A DNA stretch of 64,000 nucleotides from Amycolatopsis circi (GCF_003385235.1 NZ_PQIA01000035.1:1-64000), one strand, 5' to 3'. Counted from the first letter of the stretch, positions 41,419-51,600 are shown. Translations and numbers: made by a program. Notes: generated by a model not told the origin, from the sequence alone.

Positions 41419-42384
41419 GTGAAACAACGAGGCCGCTGGGCCGCACACCCCGAAATGCTCGCGCAACACAGCACGCACCAAGTGATCCGAGCGATGACGC
41501 TGGAATCGCTGGGCATGAGCAGCAGAGTCATCTACCGACGATGCCTGCCCGGGGGACCATGGCGAAGACTGTTGCCCGGAGTCATCCTCCTGCACAACAA
41601 CGACCCCACGCCTGACCAACTCGTACACGCAGCCTTGTTGTACGCGGGCGAATCAGCGATCGTCACCGCGGAAGAAGCCTGCCTGCGGTACGGCCTGCGT
41701 CTCCCGACCCCGGAAAGCCCGCGGCAAATCCACTTGCTGGTTCCGCATCGAAAGAAGCTGAACAGCTCTGAATTCGTGACCATCGAGCGGACGAGGCATC
41801 TTCCGGCACCGTGGCTTCGGGCTGGCGTTCCGCTCGCGCCTCTGGTCAGAGCCACCACAGACTTGGTCCGGCGAACACGCGACTCCGAGACGGTCAGCCG
41901 TGTCCTGATCGAAGCGATCCAGCGAGGACGCTGTTCACCACAAGCCCTGGCAGAAGAGCTGGACCGCGGCACCAAAAGGGGAACCGCGATCCCCCGGCGG
42001 CTTCTCGCCGAATGGTCGGACGTCCGGTCAGTCGCCGAAGCCGAAGCTCAGAAGTTATCCAAGAGTCTTCCGAATCCGCCAACCCATCAGAACACCGTGC
42101 TTTACGACCACGCGGGTCAATATGCAGGCCAACCTGACTTCTGGTGGGACGAGGTCGGACTGGCTTGGGAGATCGACTCAGTGGAATTTCACTTCCGCTC
42201 GGCCGACTACGCGCGAACGTTGCATCGGAACACTCGCTACGCGGCCCTGGGCATTGCCGTGGTGCAGACTCTGCCGTCCCGTCTGCGCACCGAGCCAAAA
42301 GCCGTTCTGAACGAACTCAGTGACGCATACCGTGCCGCCGAGGTCCGCCCCCGCCCACCGGTCTCCCTACGCCCCGCTGGTTAG
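41419..42384 (+). CDS. AbiEi-antitoxin-like / DUF559 endonuclease-like protein
   Basis: The 321-residue protein has an N-terminal helical segment (MTLESLGMSSRVIYRRC) followed by RRLLPGVILLHNNDPTPDQL and AALLYAGESAIVTAEEACLR, the pattern of AbiEi-type winged-helix regions. Its C-terminal part (YAGQPDFWWDEVGLAWEIDS, then YARTLHRNTRYAALGIAVVQ) resembles the Vsr/DUF559-like nuclease fold, with Asp and Glu in DFWWDE and WEID. No toxin partner is adjacent. Codon use is less GC-biased at third positions than in the sdh genes, hinting at acquisition. Such solitary genes are common and functionally undefined in actinomycetes. Confidence 0.7.
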   Translation: MKQRGRWAAHPEMLAQHSTHQVIRAMTLESLGMSSRVIYRRCLPGGPWRRLLPGVILLHNNDPTPDQLVHAALLYAGESAIVTAEEACLRYGLRLPTPESPRQIHLLVPHRKKLNSSEFVTIERTRHLPAPWLRAGVPLAPLVRATTDLVRRTRDSETVSRVLIEAIQRGRCSPQALAEELDRGTKRGTAIPRRLLAEWSDVRSVAEAEAQKLSKSLPNPPTHQNTVLYDHAGQYAGQPDFWWDEVGLAWEIDSVEFHFRSADYARTLHRNTRYAALGIAVVQTLPSRLRTEPKAVLNELSDAYRAAEVRPRPPVSLRPAG

Positions 42385-42386
42385 TA

Positions 42387-42435
42387 CGTGAGGGGAACCC
42401 TGAGGGACTCAGAGTCCCTCAGGGTTCCCCTCACG
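42387..42435. repeat. Family B palindrome, copy 4
   Basis: Perfect 21-base arms; pairing extends inward to GGGACT-CAG-AGTCCC. It lies between the converging AbiEi-like gene (stop at 42384) and the subtilase gene (stop at 42440). Confidence 0.93.
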
Positions 42436-42439
42436 GACG

Positions 42440-43822
42440 TTAGTGGACCGCGTCCAGGGCGTTTACCAGGCCGCGTCCGTAGTACGAGTTGTTCCGCGCC
42501 GGTCCGGAGCAAGCCGAGACATCGCAAGCCACCGGATCCGCCTCCGCGGTGAGCAAAGCCGCCAAAGCGCGCGGCGGGGCGTGCCTATGCGTGGAAGCCA
42601 GCAAAGCCGCGACCCCGGCTGCGTGCGGGGAGGCCATCGAAGTGCCGCACTTAGTGCCGTAAGCCCCGTTGAACACCGTTGACAGCGGGCACCCCGCGCC
42701 TTCCCCGGCAGGCGGCTTCTGCCCCGAATCCCCGCCCGGCGCGGTGACCGTGACCGAGCCGTAGTTGGAGTAGTAAGCCTTCGTGCCCGCGTAACCAACC
42801 GCAGACACCGTCACGACCCCGTCGATCGCCTTAGGCAGGATGCCGCACGAAGGGTCGATCTTGTGCGGACGGTTCGGGTCGACAGTCTGCGTACGCACGT
42901 CGAAGCCCGAGTTGCCCGCAGCAGCGACGTTGAGAGTCCCGCGCTGCGTCGAGTAAGTCACGGCGCGCCGTACGGCTTCGTACGCGGCAGCGTCGCCCGC
43001 TTCGTTGCGGCAGTAGAACATCCCGGGGTCGATGTAGTAGCTGTTGTTCGTCACCTGGAAGCCGTGCTGCCCCGCCCAGACGAAGCCACAGACGGCCGCC
43101 TCCGGGAAGATGTAGCCGTCGTCGTTCACCACCTTCACCGACGCCAGCCGCACGCCCGGCGCGATGCCGGTGAAGCCGCGCGCGGGGTCCTTGCCCGCGA
43201 TGGTGCCGGCGACGTGCGTGCCGTGGTCGGAGTTCGTCGGAGTCCACGCGGAAGCGTCCGGCGCGCCGGTGACACAGCCGGTCGACGACTGTGTGTCCAC
43301 CGCGTGCGCGAGCGCCGGGTGCTTGGCGTCGATGCCGGAGTCCAGCACGCCGACCGTGACCGCCCGCGAACCGGGGTTGATCTTGTTCGCTTCCGGTGCG
43401 TGGATCGCGCGCATGTCCCACTGCTGAGTCGACAAATCGTCACCAGTGGCGACGCTCTCCGTCTGCTCCAGCATCCCGATCGCCGAGCGCAGTCCGGCTC
43501 GGGCGGCGGCTTTCGCGGCGACGTCCTTGCCCGCTGAGTACGCCCGCTTCACGCCGAGCCGGTCGGCGAAGTCCGCGTTGCGCGAGCTGGCGACCGCGAC
43601 GCCGATCTCCGGGTAGTACGCGATCCGCTTGCCGCACTTGGCGCTCAGCTCCGCGTCGACCGAACGCTGCTTCTCGCCCGGTTGGTACAGCACGACGTAG
43701 CTGTACTGCGTGCTGGTGGTGTCACAGGACGGCGCTGGCGCGGCGGACGCTGGCACGGTCACCGCGCCGGCGGCGACCCCAGCCACCGCGATCGGGACGA
43801 GCAATCGACGTAAACGGGACAT
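42440..43822 (-). CDS. Secreted subtilisin-like (S8) serine protease
   Basis: The 460-residue enzyme starts with MSRLRRLLVPIAVAGVAAGA, a signal peptide ending near ASAAPA. A propeptide of about 100 residues of the inhibitor I9 type follows. The catalytic triad is D161 in VGVLDSGIDAKHP, H203 in DHGTHVAGTIAG and S395 in GTSMASPHAAGVAAL; the oxyanion asparagine is N304 in AAGNSG. There is no C-terminal membrane anchor, so it is a released protease rather than a mycosin. The extra cysteines (C183, C245, C271, C326, C378, C392) suggest disulfides. Confidence 0.95.
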   Translation of the reverse strand: MSRLRRLLVPIAVAGVAAGAVTVPASAAPAPSCDTTSTQYSYVVLYQPGEKQRSVDAELSAKCGKRIAYYPEIGVAVASSRNADFADRLGVKRAYSAGKDVAAKAAARAGLRSAIGMLEQTESVATGDDLSTQQWDMRAIHAPEANKINPGSRAVTVGVLDSGIDAKHPALAHAVDTQSSTGCVTGAPDASAWTPTNSDHGTHVAGTIAGKDPARGFTGIAPGVRLASVKVVNDDGYIFPEAAVCGFVWAGQHGFQVTNNSYYIDPGMFYCRNEAGDAAAYEAVRRAVTYSTQRGTLNVAAAGNSGFDVRTQTVDPNRPHKIDPSCGILPKAIDGVVTVSAVGYAGTKAYYSNYGSVTVTAPGGDSGQKPPAGEGAGCPLSTVFNGAYGTKCGTSMASPHAAGVAALLASTHRHAPPRALAALLTAEADPVACDVSACSGPARNNSYYGRGLVNALDAVH

Positions 43823-43898
43823 TTAGCCTCCATGGTCGGTCGCCCGAAACTAAGCCAGCCCGGACGCGCCCGCCACCGACCAAAGGACGGTCACCGCA

Positions 43899-44144
43899 TC
43901 AGGTGTCGGCGCGGTCCTTCGCCGTCGCCCGGATGCCGCGCCAGCCGAGCACCCCGATGGCGGTGCCGAGCACGAACGAAACCACCGTCAGCACCGCGTG
44001 CACGATGAAGTACCCAGTGGGGGAACCGTCGGCCGCCCAGGACTGGTTGCTGGCCCACAGATTCTTCGCGAACGTGATCCAAATGATCCAGGACCAGATG
44101 CCGAAAGCGAACAAGGCCATCGCTGTACCTCGTGAAATGCGCAT
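43899..44144 (-). CDS. Small membrane protein (SCO4848 family)
   Basis: An 81-residue protein with two membrane helices (MALFAFGIWSWIIWITFAKN and the YFIVHAVLTVVSFVLGTAIG region). The FGIWSWIIWITFAKNLW pattern matches the actinobacterial family named after SCO4848. The ATG at 44144 is preceded by CTCGGGACATGCG without a clear ribosome site. It is divergent from the carboxypeptidase gene at 44187, with only 42 bases between. The function is unknown. Confidence 0.85.
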   Translation of the reverse strand: MRISRGTAMALFAFGIWSWIIWITFAKNLWASNQSWAADGSPTGYFIVHAVLTVVSFVLGTAIGVLGWRGIRATAKDRADT

Positions 44145-44186
44145 GTCCCGAGTATGCCGCCGGGCCATCGGCGCTAGATTGCGTGG

Positions 44187-45416
44187 GTGCACCCTGCTTT
44201 CGCCCGGTCGCTGCGAGCATTCGCCGCGCCACTCGCCGCAGCCCTCGTAGCCGTCGCCGCGCCCGTCGCCCTCGCCGCACCGGTGCTGGCGGAGCAATGC
44301 ATCGACCACGCCGCGCCGCCGGCCCCGGTGGACACCTCGGAGAAGCCGAAGCCGGGACAGACCGTCCCGCCGCCGCTTCCGATGCCGGCCCAGCCGGTCG
44401 GCGGCGACCGCCTCGGCGGCTGCGGCCCGATCCTTCCGCCGGGCGCGCCCGCGCTGCCGCCGGGCGACACCTCGGCGTCGTGGGTTCTGCAGGATCTCGA
44501 CACCGGCGCGGTCGTCGCGGCGAAGGACCCGCACGCGCGGGAGCGGCCGGCGTCGCTGATCAAGACGTTGCTGGCGCTGGTGGTGGTCACCGAGCTGAAG
44601 CCGGAGCAGGTCATCGTCCCGACGAAGGAGGACGCCGAGCAGGAGTGCACCTGCGTCGGCATCGCCGCGGGCGGGCATTACACGATGGACCAGCTGCTGC
44701 ACGGCCTGCTGATGCACTCGGGCAACGACGTGGCGCACGCCTTCGCGACCGCGCTGGGCGGGGCCGACGCGGCGGTCGCCAAGATGAACGCGCTCGCCGC
44801 CCGCATCGGCGCGACCGACACCCGCGCGGCGACCCCGTCCGGCCTCGACGGACCGGGCATGTCGACCTCGGCGTACGACCTGAGCCTCGTCTTCCACTAC
44901 GCGATGAAGCAGCCGGAATTCGCCAAGGTGGTGGCGACGAAGAATTTCACGATCCCGGCGATCGACGGGAAACCGCCGATTCCGGTGTTCAACGACAACA
45001 AGCTGCTCGGCGTGTATCCCGGCTTTCTCGGCGGGAAAACGGGCTTCACGGACGACGCGCGGCACACGTACGTCGGCGGCGCGGAGCGCGACGGCCACCG
45101 CCTCGCGATCGTGATGATGCGGGCCGAACAGCGCCCGACGAAGGTGGTCGACCAGGCGGCGAAACTGCTCGACTACGGCTTCGCGCTGGAGAAGAACGGC
45201 GCGCAGCCAGTCGGCCAGATCGCCTACCAGTCGCTGAGCGCCGACGCCGCCCCGATGTCGGACAAGCAGGTCACCCCGGCGGGCGCGACGACCGCGGCGG
45301 CGCAGAAACCGGACCCGTTCGGCACGACCGGCTGGATCCTGACAGTGCTCGTGCTGGTGATCATCGTGGCCGGGTTCGTCCTCAGCTACCAGCGCAAGCG
45401 CAACGCCCGCGCGTAA
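44187..45416 (+). CDS. D-alanyl-D-alanine carboxypeptidase (S11, DacB1-like)
   Basis: The 409-residue penicillin-binding protein trims peptidoglycan stem peptides outside the membrane. It has a signal peptide (FAAPLAAALVAVAAPVALAA) and a Pro-rich linker. The three active-site motifs are SLIK (S123, K126), SGN in HSGNDVAHAF and KTG in GGKTGFTDDARH. A C-terminal membrane helix (GWILTVLVLVIIVAGFVLSY) with a basic end anchors it. The position upstream of yihY and trpS matches dacB1 (Rv3330) of M. tuberculosis as I recall it. Confidence 0.94.
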   Translation: MHPAFARSLRAFAAPLAAALVAVAAPVALAAPVLAEQCIDHAAPPAPVDTSEKPKPGQTVPPPLPMPAQPVGGDRLGGCGPILPPGAPALPPGDTSASWVLQDLDTGAVVAAKDPHARERPASLIKTLLALVVVTELKPEQVIVPTKEDAEQECTCVGIAAGGHYTMDQLLHGLLMHSGNDVAHAFATALGGADAAVAKMNALAARIGATDTRAATPSGLDGPGMSTSAYDLSLVFHYAMKQPEFAKVVATKNFTIPAIDGKPPIPVFNDNKLLGVYPGFLGGKTGFTDDARHTYVGGAERDGHRLAIVMMRAEQRPTKVVDQAAKLLDYGFALEKNGAQPVGQIAYQSLSADAAPMSDKQVTPAGATTAAAQKPDPFGTTGWILTVLVLVIIVAGFVLSYQRKRNARA

Positions 45417-45431
45417 CGACCAGTTGCAGGT

Positions 45432-45482
45432 CCGTGAAGGACTCCTTGAGGGAATCTGATTCCCTCAAGGAGTCCTTCACGG
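45432..45482. repeat. Family B palindrome, copy 5 (perfect)
   Basis: Perfect 24-base arms around a CTG loop, nearly identical to copy 2 (CCGTGAAGGACTCCTTGAGG outer arm). It lies between the converging carboxypeptidase and YihY genes. Confidence 0.95.
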
Positions 45483-45488
45483 ACATAG

Positions 45489-46502
45489 TCAGCTCTTGCG
45501 TTTGCCTAGCCAGGCCAGCAGCGCGCCCGCGCTGAACGCGCCGGCCACGGAACCGAGCCCCAGCCCGTGCTGCACCGTCACCCGAGGCTCCAGCAGCACC
45601 GGAGCGGGCGGCTGCACCACGCGTCGCTGGTTCTCCCGCGCGGTCGCCGTCCAAGCCGTCACCAGCAGCAGGAACCGCGACACCAGGTTCGCGAACACCA
45701 GCAACCCGATCACCGGCCCGAAGATCGCTGCCGACGGGGACTTCGTGACGCTCGCCAGATAGACCGTCGCGACCTGCTGCAAGACCACGAATCCGACCGC
45801 GGCGATGAGCGCGCCCTTGACCGCGCTCCGCAGCGCGACGTGCTCCCGAGGCAGCCGGGCGATCACCCACAGGAACACCAGCGCATTGGCGATCAGGCTG
45901 AGCACGATCGTCGCGACGTGCAGCAGGAAAACCGCCCACTGCTGGCCTTCCAGCCCGACCAGCTTCAGCAGCAGTTCGCCGAGACCGCTGCCCGCCGCGG
46001 TGAGCGCGAACGACACGACCAGCGCCAGCCCGAGCCCGAGCAGGGACAGCAGGTCCTTGATCGTCCGGCCGACGAACGGTTCCGTCTTCTTCTCCTGGCC
46101 CCACTGCGCGGTGAGCGCGTCGCGGAGGTTGGCCATCCAGCCGATGCCGGAGTAAAGCGCCAGCAGCAGCCCGAAGACCCCGATGCCGCTGCCGGACTTG
46201 AGCGCGGCGTCGGTGATCTGCTTGACCAGGCCTTGCAGGCCTTCGGGGACCGAGCTGTCGATCCCGTGCGTGATCTGGGCGATCACGGCTCCGTTGTGCC
46301 CGAGCACCATGCCGACGATCGCGAACGCCACCATGAAGATCGGGAACACCGACAGCACGCTGAAGTAGGTGATCGCCGCCGCGTAATGGTTGCCGTAGTT
46401 GTCGTTGAAGGAGTCGTTGGCGCGGATCAGGTGATCCAGCCACGGGTACTTCCGCCGCAGCCGGGGCAGCAGCTTTTCCTTGTCACCGGTCTCTTTCGCC
46501 AC
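45489..46502 (-). CDS. YihY/BrkB-family inner-membrane protein
   Basis: The 337-residue protein has five to six membrane helices after a basic N terminus (LPRLRRKYPWLDHLIRAN). The family signature AAAITYFSVLSVFPIFMVAF is present, as is VFGLLLALYSGIGWMANLRD. Formerly called ribonuclease BN-like, the family is now regarded as an envelope membrane protein of unclear function. It corresponds in position to Rv3335c next to trpS. Confidence 0.92.
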   Translation of the reverse strand: MAKETGDKEKLLPRLRRKYPWLDHLIRANDSFNDNYGNHYAAAITYFSVLSVFPIFMVAFAIVGMVLGHNGAVIAQITHGIDSSVPEGLQGLVKQITDAALKSGSGIGVFGLLLALYSGIGWMANLRDALTAQWGQEKKTEPFVGRTIKDLLSLLGLGLALVVSFALTAAGSGLGELLLKLVGLEGQQWAVFLLHVATIVLSLIANALVFLWVIARLPREHVALRSAVKGALIAAVGFVVLQQVATVYLASVTKSPSAAIFGPVIGLLVFANLVSRFLLLVTAWTATARENQRRVVQPPAPVLLEPRVTVQHGLGLGSVAGAFSAGALLAWLGKRKS

Positions 46503-46556
46503 CGGAAAACGCTAACCACGGCAACCGGGCACCGCAACGCGAGCGTGCCCGCGCGG

Positions 46557-47813
46557 TTACTGCTCGTGGAAGGCGGAGATCATTTTCTGGGCGGCGGGCA
46601 CCAGCAGCCGGGTCGCGTCCGCGCCGCTGATGCCGTCCGGGGCGGCGTTGTGGTCGGCGAGGTAGAGCTTGAACACGAAACGGCCTTTGCGGAACAGCAC
46701 CTCGCCGTTGGTCTGGCCCTTGCTGCGCACCTGCCCCTCGTCCCCGACCTGGGCGGGCGCGGACTGGCCGTCGTTCGGCGCGGATCCGAGGTAGCTCTTC
46801 GCCGCGTCTTCGCCGAGGAAGCTGATCGCGGTCAGGTGCAGCGCGCGCCGGTCGATGCCGTTGTCGTGCCCGGTGCCGCGCTCGCAGTCGATCTGCACGT
46901 AGTTGTGCTTGGTGCTGTTGGTCATGATCATGTCGCCGACGGCGGTGGCGGGGGTTTCGGCAACCAACGGCGAAGCGTCGGTGCCGATCGCCGGGGTCAC
47001 CGCGTCGGGGGTGAGCATCGGGCAGGGCTGCGCGACCGATTTCGGGAATGCCGCGCTGTCGTAACCGATGACGTTCGCCCCGGCCGGCGCGCTCACCTGC
47101 TTCGCGAAGTTCTCGGCGACCTTCTTGCCGAGATCCTGCAGCTTGCCCGCGCTCTTGTCCGCCTTCAGCTCGAAGTCCAAGTCGACCAGCGTGTCCCCCA
47201 GGACCAGCGCGGCGTCGCCGGAAGCGTCCGACGGGTTCTCCGTCTTGCGGCGCTTGGAGAAGATCTTCACCGGGCCGACAGTCAGACTGGGATCCGCGTC
47301 GTCAAGGTAGGGCTTGGTGTCCACGGTCGGCACGTAGGCCGGCTGGGACACCGCGACCGCCAGCCGCTCCTGCGTTTGATTGCCCTGGTTGTCTTGCAGG
47401 CTGTACACACAGTGGTTTACGCCCGAGGTCAGCGCCTTGGCGTAGGTGTTTTCGGACGACCGCAGCGGTCCCGAACCGTCGCCGACCAGGTAGCGGCGCT
47501 CGAAGGTGGCCCCGTTCGGGTCCGGCCGCGAGTCGACCATGATCCCGAGCGCGACGAGGTCCGCGACGGTCAGCAGGTTGCACGCCTGGATCACCGGCTT
47601 GCCGCCGATCCGCACCGCTTGCGGGTTCGCTTTTTCCTTGATCGGAGCGGGGTCCGGATACTGCGAGTTCGCATAACCCGGCCGTTGCACGGTCTGGCCG
47701 TCGCCGTTCGGGTCCTTCGCCTTCTCGATGTCCGATCCGGACATTCCACCGCACGACGTGACCAGCACCAGCGTCGCGACACCGATCGGCCACAAACCAG
47801 CTTTGAATTTCAT
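46557..47813 (-). CDS. Large secreted lipoprotein of unknown function
   Basis: The 418-residue product from ATG 47813 (after GGGGGGACG) starts MKFKAGLWPIGVATLVLVTS and then CGGMSG, a lipoprotein signal with lipobox VTSC. The mature chain is rich in Asp, Ala and Pro, with CNLLTVADLVALGI near the start (similar to the DUF3558 opening). Isolated cysteines pair plausibly (NHCVYSL, QPCPMLT, QIDCERG). I do not recognise a catalytic domain. It lies between YihY and trpS and is probably expressed alone. Confidence 0.8.
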   Translation of the reverse strand: MKFKAGLWPIGVATLVLVTSCGGMSGSDIEKAKDPNGDGQTVQRPGYANSQYPDPAPIKEKANPQAVRIGGKPVIQACNLLTVADLVALGIMVDSRPDPNGATFERRYLVGDGSGPLRSSENTYAKALTSGVNHCVYSLQDNQGNQTQERLAVAVSQPAYVPTVDTKPYLDDADPSLTVGPVKIFSKRRKTENPSDASGDAALVLGDTLVDLDFELKADKSAGKLQDLGKKVAENFAKQVSAPAGANVIGYDSAAFPKSVAQPCPMLTPDAVTPAIGTDASPLVAETPATAVGDMIMTNSTKHNYVQIDCERGTGHDNGIDRRALHLTAISFLGEDAAKSYLGSAPNDGQSAPAQVGDEGQVRSKGQTNGEVLFRKGRFVFKLYLADHNAAPDGISGADATRLLVPAAQKMISAFHEQ

Positions 47814-47857
47814 GCTATTTCGTCCCCCCGGACCGGAATTTATGGTGTACGCCCCGC

Positions 47858-48889
<1,032 letters not shown>

Positions 48890-49151
48890 TCAGGCTGCGG
48901 AGGAGACGGTGCCGCGGGCCCGGCGGTTCGCGGGCCGGACGGGCAGACGGGACGTTTCGCTGGCCTTCGCCTGGGTATCTGCTTGCCAGAAGGAGCTGCC
49001 GACGAAGCGTCGCACGGGGATTCAGGGGTGGAAGTTGAAGCTCAGACAGCCAGGACCGTCGCGGCCGCCCGGGCCGGGAGGAAGTTGCTGACGAAGCCTG
49101 GGGTTCCTCGAGCTGTGGGAGATTTCGACTGCCGGCGGACCGGCCAGCCGA

Positions 49152-49661
49152 CTAAGACTGGCGCAGGGGCAGCGCGGCCGGAGCCGGTTCCAGCGGCCGG
49201 GCGGGTTCCTCTTCGAGAGCCCCGGCGGCAGCCACCGCCTCGATCGCCTTCGTGCGGGCCTTGCGCCGCTGGCGGACGACGCCCAGCGCCATCCCGATGA
49301 CGCCGAAGCCCACCGCGACCAGCCCGACCGGTCCGAGCATCCCGAACCCGGTCGACGTCGTCTCCGCGCGGACGACACCGGTGTCCGCGAAGGCCGTCAC
49401 GCCCGTTCCGACGGCCGCGACCAGGATCGTCGCGAGCACCGCCAGGACTCGCCCGCCCGCAGCCGCCAAGGAACGGCCCGAAGCCGCGGCACGACTGCTG
49501 CCGACCGCCAAAGCTCCGCGACCGTCCTGCGCCGAGCCGCGAAGCGGAGTCCGGTTAACCGCCTCCGCGCCGGGCACCCCCGATGGGGCGACAGACGACT
49601 GAAGCGCTGGACGGCAAGAAGCCAGCGTGGACCGTGTCACGAACCGGCCTGGGTTGCGCAC
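49152..49661 (-). CDS. Small membrane protein of unknown function
   Basis: A 169-residue protein from a GTG at 49661 that has GGGAGG 8 bases upstream, which supports both the frame and the start. It has an Ala/Ser-rich N-terminal half, then two membrane helices (GRVLAVLATILVAAVGTGVT and FGMLGPVGLVAVGFGVIGMA) and a basic RQRRKARTKA stretch. The C terminus is Pro/Ala-rich and probably cytosolic. I do not recognise the family. Confidence 0.65.
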   Translation of the reverse strand: MRNPGRFVTRSTLASCRPALQSSVAPSGVPGAEAVNRTPLRGSAQDGRGALAVGSSRAAASGRSLAAAGGRVLAVLATILVAAVGTGVTAFADTGVVRAETTSTGFGMLGPVGLVAVGFGVIGMALGVVRQRRKARTKAIEAVAAAGALEEEPARPLEPAPAALPLRQS

Positions 49662-49989
49662 CGGAGTGCCTCCCGCGAGGTGACTGTTCTGAGTGAGCGT
49701 CTCACCCGTAAGGATGAGTTCTCGACGTGCTACTGGTCAGAAAACTACCGAGCGTGTCAAGACCTGTCGGATCTGATCAACTCGGGAGCCGAGGCTAGCG
49801 CCCACTCGGGGAGTAATCATGGGCACCCCTGCCGTCTCGGTGTCGTCGGTGGTCAGAGCTGTGCGCCATTCGCGGAACCACGCACAGTGTCCTCAGCCCC
49901 GGCGAAACCGGACAGAATCACCCCTCAGCACAAACCCGAACTACTCTCCGCAGGTTATTCACCAACTAGTCACCACTGGGAAACCGGGC
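49662..49989. other. 328-base gap between the small membrane protein and exonuclease genes
   Basis: No convincing gene. The stretch must hold the leftward promoter of the gene at 49661. A small hairpin CCGGGCTCAGCCCGG overlaps the stop of the exonuclease gene at about 49984-49998. Confidence 0.55.
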
Positions 49990-50796
49990 TCAGCCCGGGA
50001 ACGGCACGTCGTACTTCGCGGTGACCGGCGCGTGGTCCGACCAGCGCTGGTCGTAGGAATCTGCCCGTTCGACCACTACTGACTTCACCTTCTCCGCGAG
50101 GCCGGGGGTCGCCAGCTGGCAGTCGATGCGCCAGCCAGAGTCGTTGTCGAACGCCTTGCCCCGGTAGGACCACCACGTGTACGGGCCGGGACCCTCGGCG
50201 TCGAGCCGGCGCTGGACGTCGGTGTAGCCCGCCTCGTAGACGCGGCCCATCCACTCGCGTTCCTCGGGCAGGAAGCCGGAGTTCTTCTGGTTGCCGCGCC
50301 AGTTCTTGAGGTCGACGGTGTCGTAGGCGATGTTCCAGTCGCCCACCACGACGACCTCCCGCCCCTCGGCGGCCGACTTCGCGCGCAGCTCGACCAGGTA
50401 CGGCAGGAACGCGGCCATGAAGCGCTCCTTCTCGTCCTGGCGCTCGGTGCCGACGTCGCCGCTCGGCAGGTACAGGCTCGCCACCACCACGCCGGGCAGG
50501 TGCATTTCCAGGTACCGCCCGCTGTCCTCGAACTCCGGCTCGCCGAACCCGGTCCGCACCTCGTCCGGCTCGACGCGGCTGTACAGCGAAACTCCGTTGC
50601 GCCCCTTCGCGACCGAAGGCGCGTGCGCGGCGAACCACCCCTCCGGCGCGACGACGGACGCGGGCAGTTGCGCGGCCTCGGCCCGCACTTCCTGACACGC
50701 GACGACATCCGCCTCAGTGGCGGCCAGCCACTCGACGAAGCCCTTCTTGACGGCAGCCCGGAGGCCATTGACGTTGACAGTGGAGACGATCAGCAC
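49990..50796 (-). CDS. xthA: Exodeoxyribonuclease III
   Basis: The 268-residue AP endonuclease/3'-exonuclease repairs abasic sites. Motifs of the exonuclease-endonuclease-phosphatase fold are STVNVNGLRAAVKKGF, VVACQEVRAE (catalytic Glu), VVVVGDWNIAYDTVDLKN (Asp and Asn), WWSYRGKAFDNDSGWRIDCQL and the C-terminal SDHAPVTAKYD (Asp-His). I take the GTG at 50796 as the start; the longer upstream frame has no support. Confidence 0.93.
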   Translation of the reverse strand: MLIVSTVNVNGLRAAVKKGFVEWLAATEADVVACQEVRAEAAQLPASVVAPEGWFAAHAPSVAKGRNGVSLYSRVEPDEVRTGFGEPEFEDSGRYLEMHLPGVVVASLYLPSGDVGTERQDEKERFMAAFLPYLVELRAKSAAEGREVVVVGDWNIAYDTVDLKNWRGNQKNSGFLPEEREWMGRVYEAGYTDVQRRLDAEGPGPYTWWSYRGKAFDNDSGWRIDCQLATPGLAEKVKSVVVERADSYDQRWSDHAPVTAKYDVPFPG

Positions 50797-50859
50797 CCCG
50801 CGCACGCTACCCGCCGGGTCCGACAATTTCCGCGCAAGGCAGGTCCGGCGAGGTCCAGA

Positions 50860-51600
50860 ATGATCGCCATGCCCCGTCTGACAGTCCTCGGCAGCTGCGG
50901 CGCCTGGCCGGAGCCCGGTCGCGCCTGCGCCGGATTCCTGCTGTCCCACGAGGATTTCCACCTCGTACTCGACCTCGGCTACGGAGCCGCCGCACAGCTG
51001 TTCCAACATGTCTCCGCCGACCGGCTCGACGCGATCGTCGTCACGCACGAGCATCCCGACCACCTCGCGGACGTCAGCGCGCTCGGCCGAGCCCGCCATT
51101 ACACGACCGACCGCAAACTCCCGATGCATTGCACGCCCGGCACCGTTCACCGGCTGGCCGCGATGGAGCCCAACCCGGCCCCCGCCGAGATCTTCGCCCT
51201 CCACGACCTAGGTCCCGAGACCGACCTCGGCCCGTTCCGGCTCACCACCGCACTCCTGCCGCACCACGTGCCGAACTACGGCGTCCGGCTCACCACACCC
51301 GGCTACACCCTCGCTTACACGGGCGACACCGGTCCCGCTCCGCAACTCACCGACCTGGCCCGCGACGCCGACGTCCTCATCTGCGAAGCCACCCTGCAAG
51401 GCGCACCGCCGGACGGCCCGCGCTATCTGATGACCGCCACGGAAGCAGGTCGACTCGCCGCTGCGGCGAATGTCCGAACGCTGCTGCTCACGCATTTCTG
51501 GCCAGGTTCCGACCGAGCGGTTTCAGTGGCCGAAGCCCGCGCCGAGTTCTCCGGAGAAGTGCTCGCCGCGGAAGAAGGACTCATGCTGAATCACGCATAA
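50860..51600 (+). CDS. MBL-fold metallo-hydrolase
   Basis: A 246-residue hydrolase of the metallo-beta-lactamase fold. The metal site is THEHPDHLADVS (HxHxDH), with a further histidine in LLPHHVPNYG, the bridging aspartate in AYTGDTG and a final histidine in LLLTHFWPGSD. This fits the RNase Z-like / cyclic phosphodiesterase-like subgroup; the substrate is unknown. The ATG at 50860 has an AGG 6 bases upstream; a second ATG at 50869 is possible. It is divergent from xthA with a 63-base gap. Confidence 0.9.
   Translation: MIAMPRLTVLGSCGAWPEPGRACAGFLLSHEDFHLVLDLGYGAAAQLFQHVSADRLDAIVVTHEHPDHLADVSALGRARHYTTDRKLPMHCTPGTVHRLAAMEPNPAPAEIFALHDLGPETDLGPFRLTTALLPHHVPNYGVRLTTPGYTLAYTGDTGPAPQLTDLARDADVLICEATLQGAPPDGPRYLMTATEAGRLAAAANVRTLLLTHFWPGSDRAVSVAEARAEFSGEVLAAEEGLMLNHA

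Noticed and set aside
49990..51204. Long N-terminal extension of exonuclease III (404 residues)
   Set aside because: The extra residues read opposite the metallo-hydrolase gene and have no counterpart in XthA; the family start is MLIVSTVNVNG at 50796.
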